From: Mesostigma viride
Lineage: Eukaryota > Streptophyta > Mesostigmatophyceae > Mesostigmatales > Mesostigmataceae
DNA length: 64,000 bases
Assembly: GCA_009746045.1 (NCBI GenBank)
Contig: RPFO01000175.1
Location: 2,178,287-2,242,286 of the forward strand
Reading direction: 5' to 3'
Part shown: piece by piece, positions 1 through 10,890 of the stretch
Layout of the letters: every line of letters begins with the position of its first letter
How positions within the stretch are numbered: the first letter of the stretch is position 1
The notes under the pieces: generated by a model
Database searches by the model: none
What the model saw: only the letters and a program-made list of their open reading frames with translations
Told to the model about the DNA's origin: nothing
Translations under genes and position numbers: made by a program

Positions 1-222
1 ATTCCCCTAGGCTGGGGCTGGAGCTGCTGGGGCCGCGGTGGGCGAGGGGGTCGCTTGCCAGGGCTTGTGGCCGACGTAGATGGCCGCCCCCTTCCAGTAC
101 ACCGGCTGGCCCGCCTTGGTCTGCCGGAGCTGGAGGTAGGTCGGCCATAGCTCCCGTCGCCGTTGTTGCTGTGCCAGGGTGAAGTCGTCGTCCACGGTGA
201 AGTGAGTCTCCGAGAGCCGCAT
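1..222 (-). mobile_element. ORF1-only LINE (lineage 1), 3' coding end
   Basis: The minus strand encodes the last 70 or so residues of an L1-type ORF1 protein (TLAQQQRRRELWPTYLQLRQ, then PVYW and HKPW). The copy is cut at about position 222 and its 3' UTR lies outside the window. Confidence 0.8.
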
Positions 223-501
223 TCACTCCCTCTCTCTTGCTTGGACTGCTATGCAGGACAAGAGGAGGTGGAAGACCATTGTCCAGGCTCATAGCCTCAT
301 ACGCCCGCCCCTGTGGGCAAGCCCCCTCCCCCCAAGCGAAAGGGGCGCTTTGCTGAGTAGAATAGGTAGGGTTTTCTAGATTAGAGTAGCTTAGAGTTAG
401 ATTAGTTCGGTTCCGCGGCTTTGTCCCCCCCTCCATCCATCCACAGGAATATGTGCTACATGATCTCCCAACGGAGTCATGTTATAATTTAATTTAATTT
501 C
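223..501 (+). mobile_element. LINE-B, 5'-truncated 3' end
   Basis: This copy starts inside the C-terminus of a LINE ORF2 (HSLSLAWTAM-like, then [16 protein letters not shown] and stop). The 3' UTR, a CTCCCAACGGAG stem-loop and an AATTT tail follow. Confidence 0.8.
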
Positions 502-519
502 AGTATTTAGCCGCGCCCA

Positions 520-580
520 GCCTACAATGGGACCTCCCATGGATGATGCATTAAGAATTTAGCCATGCTATGCCTATGCA
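520..580 (+). mobile_element. Fragment of lineage-1 ORF1-only element 3' UTR
   Basis: About 60 bp match the 3' UTR at 58915-58970 (ATGGGACC...CCATGGATG, then TTAGCCATGCTATGC). It is wedged between two LINE-B ends. Confidence 0.65.
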
Positions 581-892
581 GGTCCCAGCCCAGTTTGCAT
601 ACCGCATCCACTCTCTCTCCCTTCTTTGGACCGCCATGCAGAACAAGACGCGGTGGAAGAGGATTGTGAAGGCTCACACGCCCGACCCTGTGGGCAAACC
701 ACCTCCCCCCAAGCGGAGGAGGCGTTTTGATGAGTAGGGTAGTTAGGACTTTTCTAGACTAGCTAGATTAGAGTTAGGTTAGTTCGATTACGCGGCTCCT
801 TCCACCCCACCCATCCATCAAGGAATATGTGCTACATGATCTCCCAACGGAGGCATGTTATAATTTAATTTAATTTAATTTAATGCCTATGC
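580..892 (+). mobile_element. LINE-B, 5'-truncated 3' end
   Basis: ORF2 C-terminus ([36 protein letters not shown], stop at about 738), then the 3' UTR, the stem-loop CTCCCAACGGAG at about 843-854 and an AATTT tail. Confidence 0.85.
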
Positions 893-1164
893 AGGGAGTT
901 ACTCTCTGCTGAGATGCCATGTGTACACCAGCTATAGCCTAGCCACATACCCTCCACCCCATATGTCATGCAGGCCTTCTAGGCCCTCTCCTCAAGCCCC
1001 CCCTGGGTGCCTGTGCTTGTTAAGGAGGCATGAACCATCATGGCGGTGCAGGTGCACCTTGTGCACCCAGAGCAGGTGATAGTTGTACATCCTCCACCTG
1101 CCGGGTTGTAGCCCTGATTGTATTACAAACCCATAGATGCCCCTTTCTCAGGGCTATGTGTTAC
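893..1164 (+). mobile_element. Lineage-1-type 3' UTR, 5'-truncated
   Basis: It resembles the 3' UTRs at 8760-9010 and 10095-10345, with blocks for GGTGCAGGTGCAC and CCTTTCTCAGGGCTATGTG. It ends at an AATT tail shared with the next, oppositely oriented element. Confidence 0.65.
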
Positions 1165-1862
1165 ATATTAATTAATTAATTAAACACGTGCTCCCGTTGG
1201 GGAGTCACGGAGCACTGAAGTGCTTTTAATATCCCTGTGTGTGCACTACAGGAGAAAGGGCAGAGAACCCCAGTCTCCTTCATGCCAAAGGCATGCCACA
1301 CGGCTGCAATCGGGCGCGCCAGCTAAAAGGACAGGCTAACGATCCGGCAAACTGTGGGTGCAATAAGACCCATGTAAGCGGGGCATAACAAGTATAGCGT
1401 GGGCAAGTAATCTGACCATAGCACGGGCGTAGTGCTGCTCATGGCTGTACTAGGACTAGGCTAAGGCTATGGCTGGTTGTGTACCGTGCGTTGGCGGCAC
1501 GTGACTAGGTATGTTGGCACAGCTAGGCGAACATTCTAGGCATGGCTGCCTTAGCGGCAGTGACTCCAATGGTTACAATTGCTAGGGCTATTGCTATTCT
1601 AGCCCGCTGGGGGCATCCACATCTTGTGGTTGATCATCAGGTCCCCGCCCCTCCAGTACACCTTGGGCTTCTGGGGGTCCTGCTTATGGCGGAGGTATTC
1701 CGGCCACAGGTCGCGTCGCTGCTGTTGCTGAGCGGGGGTCAGGTCGTCATCCAGGGTCCAGGTGAGGTCGTGCAACCTCTTGCGACGAGAGAGGAACCGC
1801 TGCTTATCCTCAGGAAAGGGGAAGGTGAGCAGGACTGGTGGGGGAGCCGCCTTGTCCCGTGA
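1165..1862 (-). mobile_element. ORF1-only LINE (lineage 2), 3' half
   Basis: The minus strand from 1862 to about 1600 encodes an ORF1 C-terminus of a distinct subfamily (PPVLLTF, TLDDDLTPAQQQQRRDLWPE, VYWRGGDLMINHKMW). After the stop comes about 420 bp of 3' UTR with no ORF2, then the LINE-A type stem-loop (CTCCC-CAAC-GGGAG) and an AATT tail at 1165-1182. The 5' part is missing. Confidence 0.75.
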
Positions 1863-1929
1863 GTGGGGAAGGCATATGTGTTACATATGCCGTCCCAACG
1901 GAGCTATGATTTTAATTAATTAATTAATT
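1863..1929 (+). mobile_element. Short LINE 3' terminus
   Basis: Only the last ~65 bp of an element remain: TATGTGTTACAT, a GTCCCAACGGAG variant of the stem-loop, and an AATT tail. Confidence 0.6.
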
Positions 1930-3475
1930 CTACATGCACTACTACTGCTGTATTCCCCTAAGCTGGGGCGTCTGGCGGTCGCTGGGGCCGCGGGGGTCGC
2001 ATGCCAGGGCTTGTGGCCGACGTAGATGGCCGCCCCCTTCCAGTACACCGGCTGCCCCGCCTTGGTCTGCCGGAGTCGGAGGTAGGTCGGCCATAGCTCC
2101 CGTCGCCGTTGTTGCTGCGCCAGGGTCACGTCGTCGTCAAGGGTGAAGTGAGTCTTCTCGAGCCGCTTGCGGCATCTGAGAAAAGAAATCTTGTCCGCCG
2201 GGTTCTTGAGAAGGAGCGGGGGCGCCCTTGCCTTACCCCGCGCGCGGGGAAGGCGGTGGGCGACCAGCTCGATCTCACCAGTAAGGCCCTGATGCGACCA
2301 AGAATTTCTCTCTCAAACGCACGTGCAAGCTTCTCGGAATTCTCACCTTCCTCCATGTCGAAGTGCTTGACGATGACGTTGAGGCTGCGCTTGGCGAGCT
2401 CGGCCTCCTCGCGGAGGTCGAGCGTCTGCTGCTGGAGCTGTGCTGCGACGGCAGAAGTGGTGTCCAAAGGTGGTGTGCTGCTTAAGCATGTCCGCCCAGG
2501 TCGGGATGGGAGGAGCATCGCCAGCCAGGCTGGCCAGCCGGGGCAGGCTTGGCGGCAATGTCCTTCACCGCCTGGGCGATGAGGCCTGCGGTGTTTTGCA
2601 GGACCTCGATGGCGATTGCATTGCTTGTCGATGTGACTTGCTGGTCGATGTCGCGGAGCTGGGCGGTGATATTGGAGTCAGTGGAGGCGGATCGGGGGGG
2701 GGGGTGTGGAGGCAAGGAGGGCCGGTGGCGGTGGCGGTGGGGATGGTGGGGAGCTCAGTGCTCAGCCAGCGTGCGACCCACAGCTGCCACATCTGCAGCG
2801 AGGGGCGTCACGTTCTGTGAGATGGCTGCGTGGAGGTGGAGGAGGAGGGTGGATTCGGTCAATTATTAGGGGATGGGTTGCCATCTGGAGGTCCGCGGAA
2901 GCACGCTGAAGGATGGAAAAGAGGGCGGCAAGCTTAAGGAGCGGTCGCCGCGACCAGCCAGACCGAGGTCAGGTGCGAGGGGCTGAAACTGGCGCCGTCA
3001 GACTGGCTGCGGAAGCATTTGTGGCGTTGGAGGCGCTGCCACAGGTCAAGAAGGGAGGCATACGACCCATAAAACAGGAGCTCCAGGATCCGGATGTGTG
3101 GCCAGTCGAAATAGCCGGGTCTGTTGATTGACGTCGAAGGTGGAAAATAACCCATCAACGTCAAAGTCGTACTCAGACCAGCTAGGTTCGGTTGGGCGGC
3201 TGCGTTTGGGCTCAGGCGAGCTAGCCGGCTGAAGGCGAGGCATGAAGCCCGGGAGGGTGCAGGGCGACCACCAGTGCGCGACTAGTGTCACCGCTGCCTG
3301 CCGGACTTGAGGGCGAAGCTGCAGCCGGAGCTGCAGACGTATTTTCAGGGCCGATCGAGCGCACCCGCCAGGCTGCGTTGCGTCGAGGAGCGTTTGCTCG
3401 TCATATATTGCGTAATAGCTTCGGAAAATTATATCAGCATGTGCGTCTTAGAAAGACGAAGCGATTGTGTTAATT
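1930..3475 (-). mobile_element. ORF1-only LINE (lineage 1), decayed nearly whole copy
   Basis: Reading the minus strand from 3475, the conserved 5' UTR module is followed by an ORF1 N-terminus (TSKRSSTQRSLAGAL), the Ala/Pro-rich middle, the coiled-coil region and the C-terminus (DVTLAQQQRRRELWPTYLRL), ending near 1960. Several frameshifts and stops interrupt it. There is no ORF2. The 3' UTR is almost absent. Confidence 0.8.
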
Positions 3476-3796
3476 CTTTTGATTGGCTCCCCAAATGGAC
3501 GCGTCTGATTATTTCTGCCATTGTTGGAAGTGTAAGTGTTGTTTTGTGATTTGTTTTATTTTTAAAATGTAGTAATGAATTTAAGGCCATGGAGTAATGA
3601 ATTTAAGAGCTCTTTTTTATTTTTCGCCCGGCTACTACGTGCCTTTGTTGGTAAGCAAAGTACCCACGCCTGTCCCTCTGCTGACAAGGTATGCAATGGC
3701 TGCCCAGCCCAAGTACAAACTTAGTTGTCTCACTTGTGTGTTCGATTCTTGTGCATGCACGGTTAGAATAGCGCATCCCTCATCGTGCGCCCCGAG
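3476..3796. other. AT-rich stretch without a recognised feature
   Basis: I see no gene, no repeat shared with the rest of the window, and no splice-consistent coding here. It includes a short direct repeat of GTAATGAATTTAAG at about 3570-3605. Confidence 0.4.
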
Positions 3797-4815
3797 CACA
3801 TTCAGACCTGGCTGGGCTGTCTGGGCTTGGAGGCCGGCGATCGAGGGCGTTGGGGTTGGAGATTAGTGTCAAAACTGAGGCGATGGTGATTGGGGCCGGC
3901 TCCAGTCGCCCGCCTCTGCCGTGCCTGCTCGACGGGACGGAGGTCCCGTTCCGTGATCGCTATCAAACTGTTAGGGAGCATGCTCCCCGACACCGCCGAC
4001 GATGTGGACATCTGCATCGGCCTGGCCTGGGCCCAGCTCCGTTTAATTAATTGCTCAACACCTACTGGCGCTCGAAGGGCCTGGGCGAGCACCGTAAGCT
4101 CATGCTCTTCAAGGTCCTCGTCCTCACGGTGCTTACGTATGGCGCCGAGGCATGGACACTCACGGACACACTGGCGGCTAAGCTAGACGGCACGGTTTAC
4201 AGGATGCTCCGACAGGTCCTGAATGTAGGGTTTTCCAAGTGCTCATAGGTCATTAGAGTCTTTGTATCAGGGTATGCCTCGCATTTCGGACGCGATTAGG
4301 CAGCGTAGGATAGCATTTGGAGGACATCTTGCTCGCGCCAGTCAGGTCGACACCGCCCTTGGTCTGGCCGGCCCCCAGCGGCTTGGCCAACCAGGGCGGC
4401 ACAGTCCTGACCTGGCCTGCATGGCCGGGCTGGCCCCAAGGACATTCCTAGAAAGCTAGCCGTAAGCCTGCCATGAACTACATCCATATGTTGCTGGCTG
4501 GCCTAGTGGTCCCAGCTCAGTTTGAACACCGCATTCACTCCCTCTCTCTTCTTTGGACTGCCATGCAGAACAAGAAGCGGTGGCAGAAGATTGTCCAGGC
4601 TCACACGCCAGCCCCTGTGGGCAAGCCCCCTCATCCCCCCAAGCGGAAAGGGCGTTTTGCTGAATAGTGTAGTTAGGATTTTTAATTTCTAGACTAGTTA
4701 GGTTCGTTCGATTACTGATGCGGCTTCGCCCACGTACCTCCATGTCCATCCAGCAAGGAATATGTGCTACATGATCTCCCAACGGAGACATGCTATAATT
4801 TAATTTAATTTAGAA
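3797..4815 (+). mobile_element. LINE-B, longest copy in the window (reverse transcriptase C-terminal part)
   Basis: It starts in the RT region just after the catalytic motif (EHIQTWLGCLGLEA) and continues through KTEAMVIGAG, LFKVLVLTVLTYGAEAWTLT, RRIAFGGHLARASQVDTA and PVGKPPHPPKRKGRFAE with a stop at about 4665. The 3' UTR, CTCCCAACGGAG stem-loop and AATTT tail follow. At least three breaks shift the frame. There is no intact protein. Confidence 0.85.
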
Positions 4816-4985
4816 TAGAGCACATGAGTCGACAGCCAAAGTGAGAGAAATTTCATGCACTATCTATGTCACTATGCAAAAAATAGAATGCAGGTTATCT
4901 ACGAGGTATAACTGGCTAGCACAGTACGGTATTGAAAGAATCATTGGCACAAGCAGTCAGATATGATGGGAGCTTGATGTGCTAC
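4816..4985. other. Unassigned spacer
   Basis: About 170 bp of AT-rich sequence between two elements. Nothing is recognised in it. Confidence 0.4.
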
Positions 4986-6803
4986 ATCCGAGGCTGCCAC
5001 GAGCCACGAGCCACGAGCCACGAGGTAGCCATGGCTGACGGCGGACTGCCCATAACTTTCACGTTTGGGCAACAAATTCGGCTGTGAATATCACAATCGC
5101 TTCGTCTTTCTAAGACGCACACGCTGATATAATTTTCCGAAGCTATTACGCAAGATATGAATCGAGCAAACGCTCCTCTACGCAACGCAGCCTGGCGGGT
5201 GCGCTAAGCCCTGAAAATACATATGCAGCTCCGGCTGCAGCTTCGCCCGGCCTCAGGTCCGTCCGGAAGGCAGCAGTGACACTAGTCGCGCACTGGTGGT
5301 CGCCCACTGAGGTCCCTCCCGGGCTTGCCTCGCCCTCTGCATCGCCTGAGCCCAAGCGCAGTCGCCCAGGCGAACCTATAGCTGGTCTGAGCGCGACTTT
5401 GACGTCGACAGTTTATTTTCCACCTTTGACGTCAACAGACCCGGCTTTTTCGACATGGGCACCCCCCGCCAGGCGCCATCAAGATACGAGTTTAATTAAT
5501 TAATTAATTAATTAATTAATTAATTAATTAATCAATCAATTAGATACTGGAGCTCGTGTTTTATGGGTCGCACGCCTCGCTCCTTGCCCTGTGCCAGCAA
5601 CTCTGGACACTCTAAAATGTGCCTCCGCAATGGAGTTGACGGCTGGTTTCCAACCGCGGAACTGACGGCTACCTGCCCGGCTGGTGCGGACCGCGCCTTC
5701 AGCTCGCCGCTCTCTTTTCCATTTAAGCGCTCTGCCGACGACCTCTGGGTCACCTCTCCCTTGACTGAATCCACCTTCCAGTCCACCACCTTAAAGAAGC
5801 CATCGCGCAGCACGTGACTCCCCTCGCTGCAGATGTGGCAGCCGTGGGCTGCACGCTGCATGGCTGCCGAGCTCCCCGCCATGCATCTCCGTACCGCCAC
5901 CTCCACCCTCCTTGCCTCCACCCCACCCCCACCCCCACCGCCGCCACCGACTCCATCACCGTGGCAGCTCCGTGACATCGACAAGCGCCTCTAGGACAAC
6001 GCCATCGCCATCGAGTGCCTGCAAAACGCCGCAGGCCTCACCGCCCACTAAGCGATGCCAGGACATGCATTGCCGCCAAGCCGGCACCCCGGCCCGCTGG
6101 CCCAGCTGCATGGCGATGCTCCTCCCGCCCAGACCTGGGCGGACATGCTAAAGCAACACACCACCTCCACCACCTCCACCGTCGCAGCACAGCTCAAGCA
6201 GCAGACGCTCGACCTCCGCGAGGAGGCTGAGCTCGACAAGTGCAGCCTCAGCGTCATCGTCAAGAACTTCGACCTGGTGGAAGGTGAGAATTCCGTGAAG
6301 CTTGCACAGGCGTTTGAGAGAGAAATCTTTGGCCGCATGGGTCTCATTGGTGAGATGAAGCTGGAGGAGCCCTCTCCGGCCGCCTTCCCCGCTCGCGGGC
6401 CTAAGGCGGGGGCGCCTCCGCTTCTGCTCATGCATCTTTGAGAAGTACCAGGCGGACAAGATTTCTTTTCTCAGATGCCGCAAGCGGCTCGAGAAGACTC
6501 ACTATGTACACCTTGGACGACGACTTGACTCTGGCGAAGCAACAACGGCGACGGGAGCTATGGCTGACCTACCTCCATGCAGCTCCGGCAGACCGCGGCG
6601 GGGAAGCCGGTGTACTGGATCGAAGGGGGCGGCCATGCATCTACGTTGGCCACAAGCCCTGGCAAGCGACGCCCGCTGCCCCAGCACCTCCAGCCCGGCC
6701 GACCCGGGCAGCTTCAGGGGAATAGAGCAGTAGTCTAGTGTAGAACAGTAAGTGCAGGCGTACCTAGCCACCGTGGCCTGTCGGCAGTTGTACATGTACG
6801 CCT
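4986..6803 (+). mobile_element. ORF1-only LINE (lineage 1), 5' end present, broken ORF1
   Basis: The copy begins with about four 7-bp CCACGAG units, then the conserved 5' UTR module (5030-5150) and an ORF1 reading frame starting near 5155. ORF1 pieces include TSRALVVAH-like and EGENSVKLAQAFEREIFGRM, ending near 6722 in HKPWQATPAAPAP. The frame is broken in several places and interrupted by an AATT tail insertion at 5487-5541. No ORF2 follows. Confidence 0.8.
5481..5547 (+). mobile_element. Tail-only LINE insertion with target-site duplication
   Basis: GAGTTT plus about 50 bp of AATT-type repeat splits the ORF1 sequence AAGATACTGGAG. AGATAC is present on both sides (5481-5486 and 5542-5547). 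The insert matches the extreme 3' end of LINE-A (ACGAGTCT followed by AATT units). It looks like a retrotransposition that copied almost only the tail. Confidence 0.65.
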
Positions 6804-7076
6804 ATTAATTAATTAATTAATTAATTAATTAATTAATTAGAAACATAACTCCGTTGGGAGTATCTGTAGCACATATCCCTGAGAAGGGGAAGATGGCCTA
6901 TAATACCTTCTAGGCTACTTCCTGCAAGGGTGGGAATGTAAACAACACTTGCTCACTAGGTGCACTAGGGCACCTGCACCACCCAGAGTCTCGGGCAACT
7001 CCCATGCAGCTAAGGGGAGCCCGTCATAGGTGGGGAAGATCATTATTATGGCTATACAAGAGCTAGGGCTAGCACC
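6804..7076 (-). mobile_element. Lineage-1 3' UTR with AATT tail, 5'-truncated
   Basis: The minus strand reads the usual lineage-1 3' UTR, the stem-loop ACTCC-CAAC-GGAGT (about 6848-6861) and an AATT tail (6804-6840). It abuts head to head with the next copy. Confidence 0.75.
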
Positions 7077-9032
7077 GAATTTAGTCGTGAATATCACAAT
7101 CGCTTCGTCTTTCTAAGACGCACATGCTGATATAATTTTCCGACGCTATTACGCAATATACGATGAGCAAACGCCCATCGACGCAACGCAGCCTGACGGC
7201 TGCGCTCGGCAATGAAAATACGTCTGCAGCTCCGGCTGCAGCTTCGCCATCAGGGCTGGAAGGCAGTGGTGACACTAGTCGCGCACTGGTGGTCGCCCAG
7301 AACCCCTCCCGGGCTCTCCTCGCCCTCTGCAACGCCTGACCCAAAGCGCAGTCGCCCAGGCGAACCTGGCTGGTCTGAGCGTGATTTTGACTTCGATAGG
7401 CTCTTTACCACCTTCGACGCCAACAGGCCTGCCTTTTTTGACATGCCACCCATCAAGATACTGGAGCTCGTGTTTTACGGGTGACACGCCTCACTGCTGG
7501 CCCTGTGCCAGCAACTCAATTTCCACACCCAGCTTTTCCGCAACGGAGCTGACGGCCGGTATTCCCACCGTGTCTCAGACTTGTCGACCAACCTGGCCGG
7601 CTGGTCTCGCCCCCGCGCCTTCAGCTCGCAGCTCTCTTTACCCTCACTATATAAGCGCTCGGCCGAGGACCTTCTGCACCCCGCCCCCATTACCGACTTC
7701 ACCTTCGTCCACCACCTCCACGCCGCCCTCTCACAGCACGTGACGCCCATTGCTGCAGATGTGGCGGCAATGGGCGGCACGCTGGCTGCTGAGCTCCCCA
7801 CCATCCCCACCGCCACCGCCGCCCTCCTCGCCTCCACCCCCCCTCCCCCTCCGCCTCCACCGAGTCCATCACCGCCCAGCTCCGCGACATCGACCAGCCG
7901 GCGTCTTAAGGACAACGCCATCGCTATCGAGGTTCTGCAGAACACCGCAGGCCTCACCGCCCAGGCTGTGAAGGACATTGCCGCCAAGCCAGCCCCGGCT
8001 GGCCTGGCCGGCGATGCTCCTCCCATCACCACCTGGGCGGACATGCTTAAGCAACACACCACCTCCACCAGACCACCACCTCCGCCGTCGCAGCCCAGCT
8101 CCAGCGGCAGACGCTTGACCTCCGCGAAAAGGCCGAGCTCGCCAAGCGCAGCCTCAACGCCATACTCAAGAACTTCGACATGGTGGAAGGTGAGAATTCC
8201 GAGAAGCTTGCACGTGCGTTTGAGAGCAAAATCCTTGCACGCATGGGCCTCCTTGGTGAGATTAAGCTGACCGCCCACCGCCTCCCCCGCGCGCGGGGTA
8301 AGGCAGGGGCGCCTCCTCTTCTTCTCATCTTTGACAGCCCAGCGGACAAGATTTCGTTTCTCAGACGCCGCAAGCGGCTCGAGAACACCACCTTCACCGT
8401 GGACGACGACTTGACCCTGGCGCAGCAACAACGGCGACGGGAGCTATGGCCGACCTACCTCCAGCTCCGGCAGACCAAGGCGGGCCAGCCGGTGTATGTA
8501 CTGGAAGGGGGCGGCCATCTACGTCGGCCACAAGCCCTGGCACGCGACCCCCTCGACCACCGCGGCCCCAGCGACTCCAGAAGCCCCAGCCTAGGGGAAT
8601 ACAGCAGCAGTAGTGTAGAATAGTTAGACAGTGGCCTTGTACATGCCCGCCTACTACAGGCACTATACCAGCTGAGGCCTAGCCTTTTTAGTCATGTACA
8701 TGTGTGCCTATGATGAGCCACCCTCCAGATGATGCCAAGCTTTATTTAATTATGCAGTGCCCATGCAGGGGGTCACTCCCTGCTGAGAAGCCATGCCCTA
8801 GCTCTTGTATAGCTGTGCTGATCTTCCCCACCTATGACATGCTCCCCTTAGCTGGGTGTTGCCTGAAACTCTGGGTGGTGCAGGTGCCCTAGTGCACCTA
8901 GAGCAAGTGTTGTTTACATTCCCACCCTTGCAGGAAGTAGCTTAGAATGTATGATAGGCCATATGCCCCTTCTCTGGGCTATGTGCTACATATACTCCCA
9001 ACGGAGTTATGTTACAATTCAATTCAATTCAA
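7077..9032 (+). mobile_element. ORF1-only LINE (lineage 1), nearly whole, broken ORF1
   Basis: It starts inside the 5' UTR module. ORF1 begins near 7163 (SKRPSTQRSLTAALGNENTS-like) and ends at about 8623. The last 147 codons are open (EGENSEKLARAFESKILARM through LAQQQRRRELWPTYLQLRQ). The 3' UTR runs 8624-9005, the stem-loop ACTCC-CAAC-GGAGT is near 8996 and the tail is AATTC. There is no ORF2. A few frame breaks lie in the first two thirds. Confidence 0.85.
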
Positions 9033-9290
9033 GAGCTAGGGCATGGCTTCTCGACAGAGAGCATCTCTCTGCATAGGCATAGCATGGCTAAATTCTAATG
9101 CAACATCCATGGGGGTCCCATTATAGGCATGGCGTGGCTAAATTCTGAAGGAAACATCCATGGGGGCCATTATGGGCGCACATGCGTGTGGGCCACATGC
9201 TAGCTAGGCTAAGCCTGACTAATCTACACTACTGGTATATATTCCCTAGTCTGAGGTGGCAGGGGGGGCCTGCCAGGGCTTGTATTCACG
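9033..9290 (-). mobile_element. Inverted lineage-1 3' UTR fragment
   Basis: The minus strand matches the last bases of ORF1 and the 3' UTR seen at 58770-59000. It forms an inverted repeat with 9640-10150. It lacks its own tail. Confidence 0.7.
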
Positions 9291-10377
9291 GCAGGTGAGA
9301 CCTCCACGAGCCTTCTTGAGGCATTAAAGCGCGTCATTTTTGCCCCCATGCAACTCACTGGTGAGCTACGGATGTCGGCTGTCCGCCTCCCCCGCGTGCG
9401 GGGGAAGGCTGGCCCGGCACCCGTGCTCCTCACCTTTAAGTACATGGCGGACAAGCTGGCGTTCCTTAAATGCCGCAAGAAGCCTCGGAGACTCGCTTCA
9501 CGCTGGACGACGACTTGACCCTGGCCCAGCAACAGCGGCGACGCGAGCAATGGCCGACCTACCTTCAGCTCCGGCAGAGCGCAAGGGGGAAGCCGGTATA
9601 CTGGAGGGGGGCGGTCATCTACGTTGACCACAAGCCCTGGCAGGCCCCTCCTTCCACCTCAGACTAGGGAATATATACCAGTTTTTAAGATGAAATTGTA
9701 TTATATTATATTATAACATGACTCCGTTGGGAGATCATGTAGCACATATTCCCGTGGATGGATGGAGGGGGGGGGCAAAGCCGCGAAACCGCACTAATCT
9801 AACTCTAAGCTAATCTAATCTAGAAAACCCTACCTATTCTACTCAGCAAAGCGCCCCTTCCGCTTGGGGGGAGGGGGCTTGCCCACAGGGGCGGGCGTAT
9901 GAGCCTGGACAATGGTCTTCCACCTCCTCTTGTCCCAGGTGTGGGTCCAGCGAGTAGTGTAGATTAGTCAGGCTTAGCCTAGCATGTGCGCCCATACAGT
10001 AATGGCCCCCATGGATGATGCCTTCAGAATTTAGCCAAGCCCTGCCTATAATGGGACCCCCATGGATGTTGCATTAGAATTTAGCCATGCTATGCCATGC
10101 AGAGAGCTAGATGCTCTCTGTCGAGAAGCCACGCCCTAGCTCTTGTATAGCCATGATGATCTTCCCCACCTATGACGGGCTCCCCTTAGCTGCATGGGAG
10201 TTGCCCGAGACTCTGGGTGGTGCAGGTGCCCTAGTGCACCTAGAGCAAGTGTTGTTTACATTCCCACCCTTGCAGGAAGTAGCCTAGAATGTATTATAGG
10301 CCATCTGCCCCTTCTCAAGGGCTATGTGCTACAGATACTCCCAACGGAGTTATGTTTCTAATTAATTAATTAATTAA
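9291..10377 (+). mobile_element. ORF1-only LINE (lineage 1), 3' half, interrupted by LINE-B
   Basis: The ORF1 C-terminal part ends at 9667. The 3' UTR is split by a LINE-B copy (about 9690-9937) and resumes to the stem-loop near 10340 and an AATT tail at 10357-10378. This copy is closest to the intact one at 57.4 kb (ARGKPVYWRGAVIYVDHKPWQ). Confidence 0.8.
9690..9937 (-). mobile_element. LINE-B 3' end nested in lineage-1 element
   Basis: The minus strand encodes the ORF2 C-terminus (RRWKTIVQAHTPAPVGKPPP, KRKGRFAE), followed by the 3' UTR, CTCCCAACGGAG and an AT-rich tail. Confidence 0.8.
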
Positions 10378-10384
10378 TAGCTGC

Positions 10385-10890
10385 TTGTCACGTGAGTAAC
10401 TTTGGCAATACTGCGTTTCAGCTGTAACCGATTATACTGGCGTGTGTGTCTGAAAAAAGCGCATCGAATGCAAGTGGTCTGACCGAATTTGGGGCTCAGA
10501 CGCAAAAGATCTGAGCTCCGCCATCAGCCATACCGCCGTCAGCCATTTTCGATCATCTAACTCAGGGCTATGTGTTACATACACCCCCATCAGAGTTATG
10601 TACTTTATTAATTGATGTGCTATCGGTGCCTGGCCGGGCTATTGGGGGTTAGCATGCAACGTACCCCCACACCCGTCATCGTTGCGCCGATCGAGCGTAG
10701 AGTCGTCTCGGATAGTCCGGATGACGCGGAGTAACTATCTGCGACTCCAGACCTGGGCGAGTGAGTACGTCGCGACACTTGGCTTCGCGGGTTGCACTCA
10801 TCCATGGCATGAAGTATCCGCGTAGAAAAGTACCTCGATCATCAGGTACTCCGTGGCATGTCGCTTCAGCGCATGTTCACTTACTTACTT
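10385..10890. other. Diverged 5' UTR module (minus), a decayed 3' terminus (plus) and unassigned sequence
   Basis: 10400-10545 on the minus strand matches the LINE 5' module (ATGGCTGATGGCGGAGCTC, then an AAATTCGGTC region and CCAGTATAATC). 10553-10612 is a decayed plus-strand 3' end (CTATGTGTTACATACACCCCCATCAGAG in outline, with an AATT-like tail). 10615-10890 holds nothing I recognise. Confidence 0.5.
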
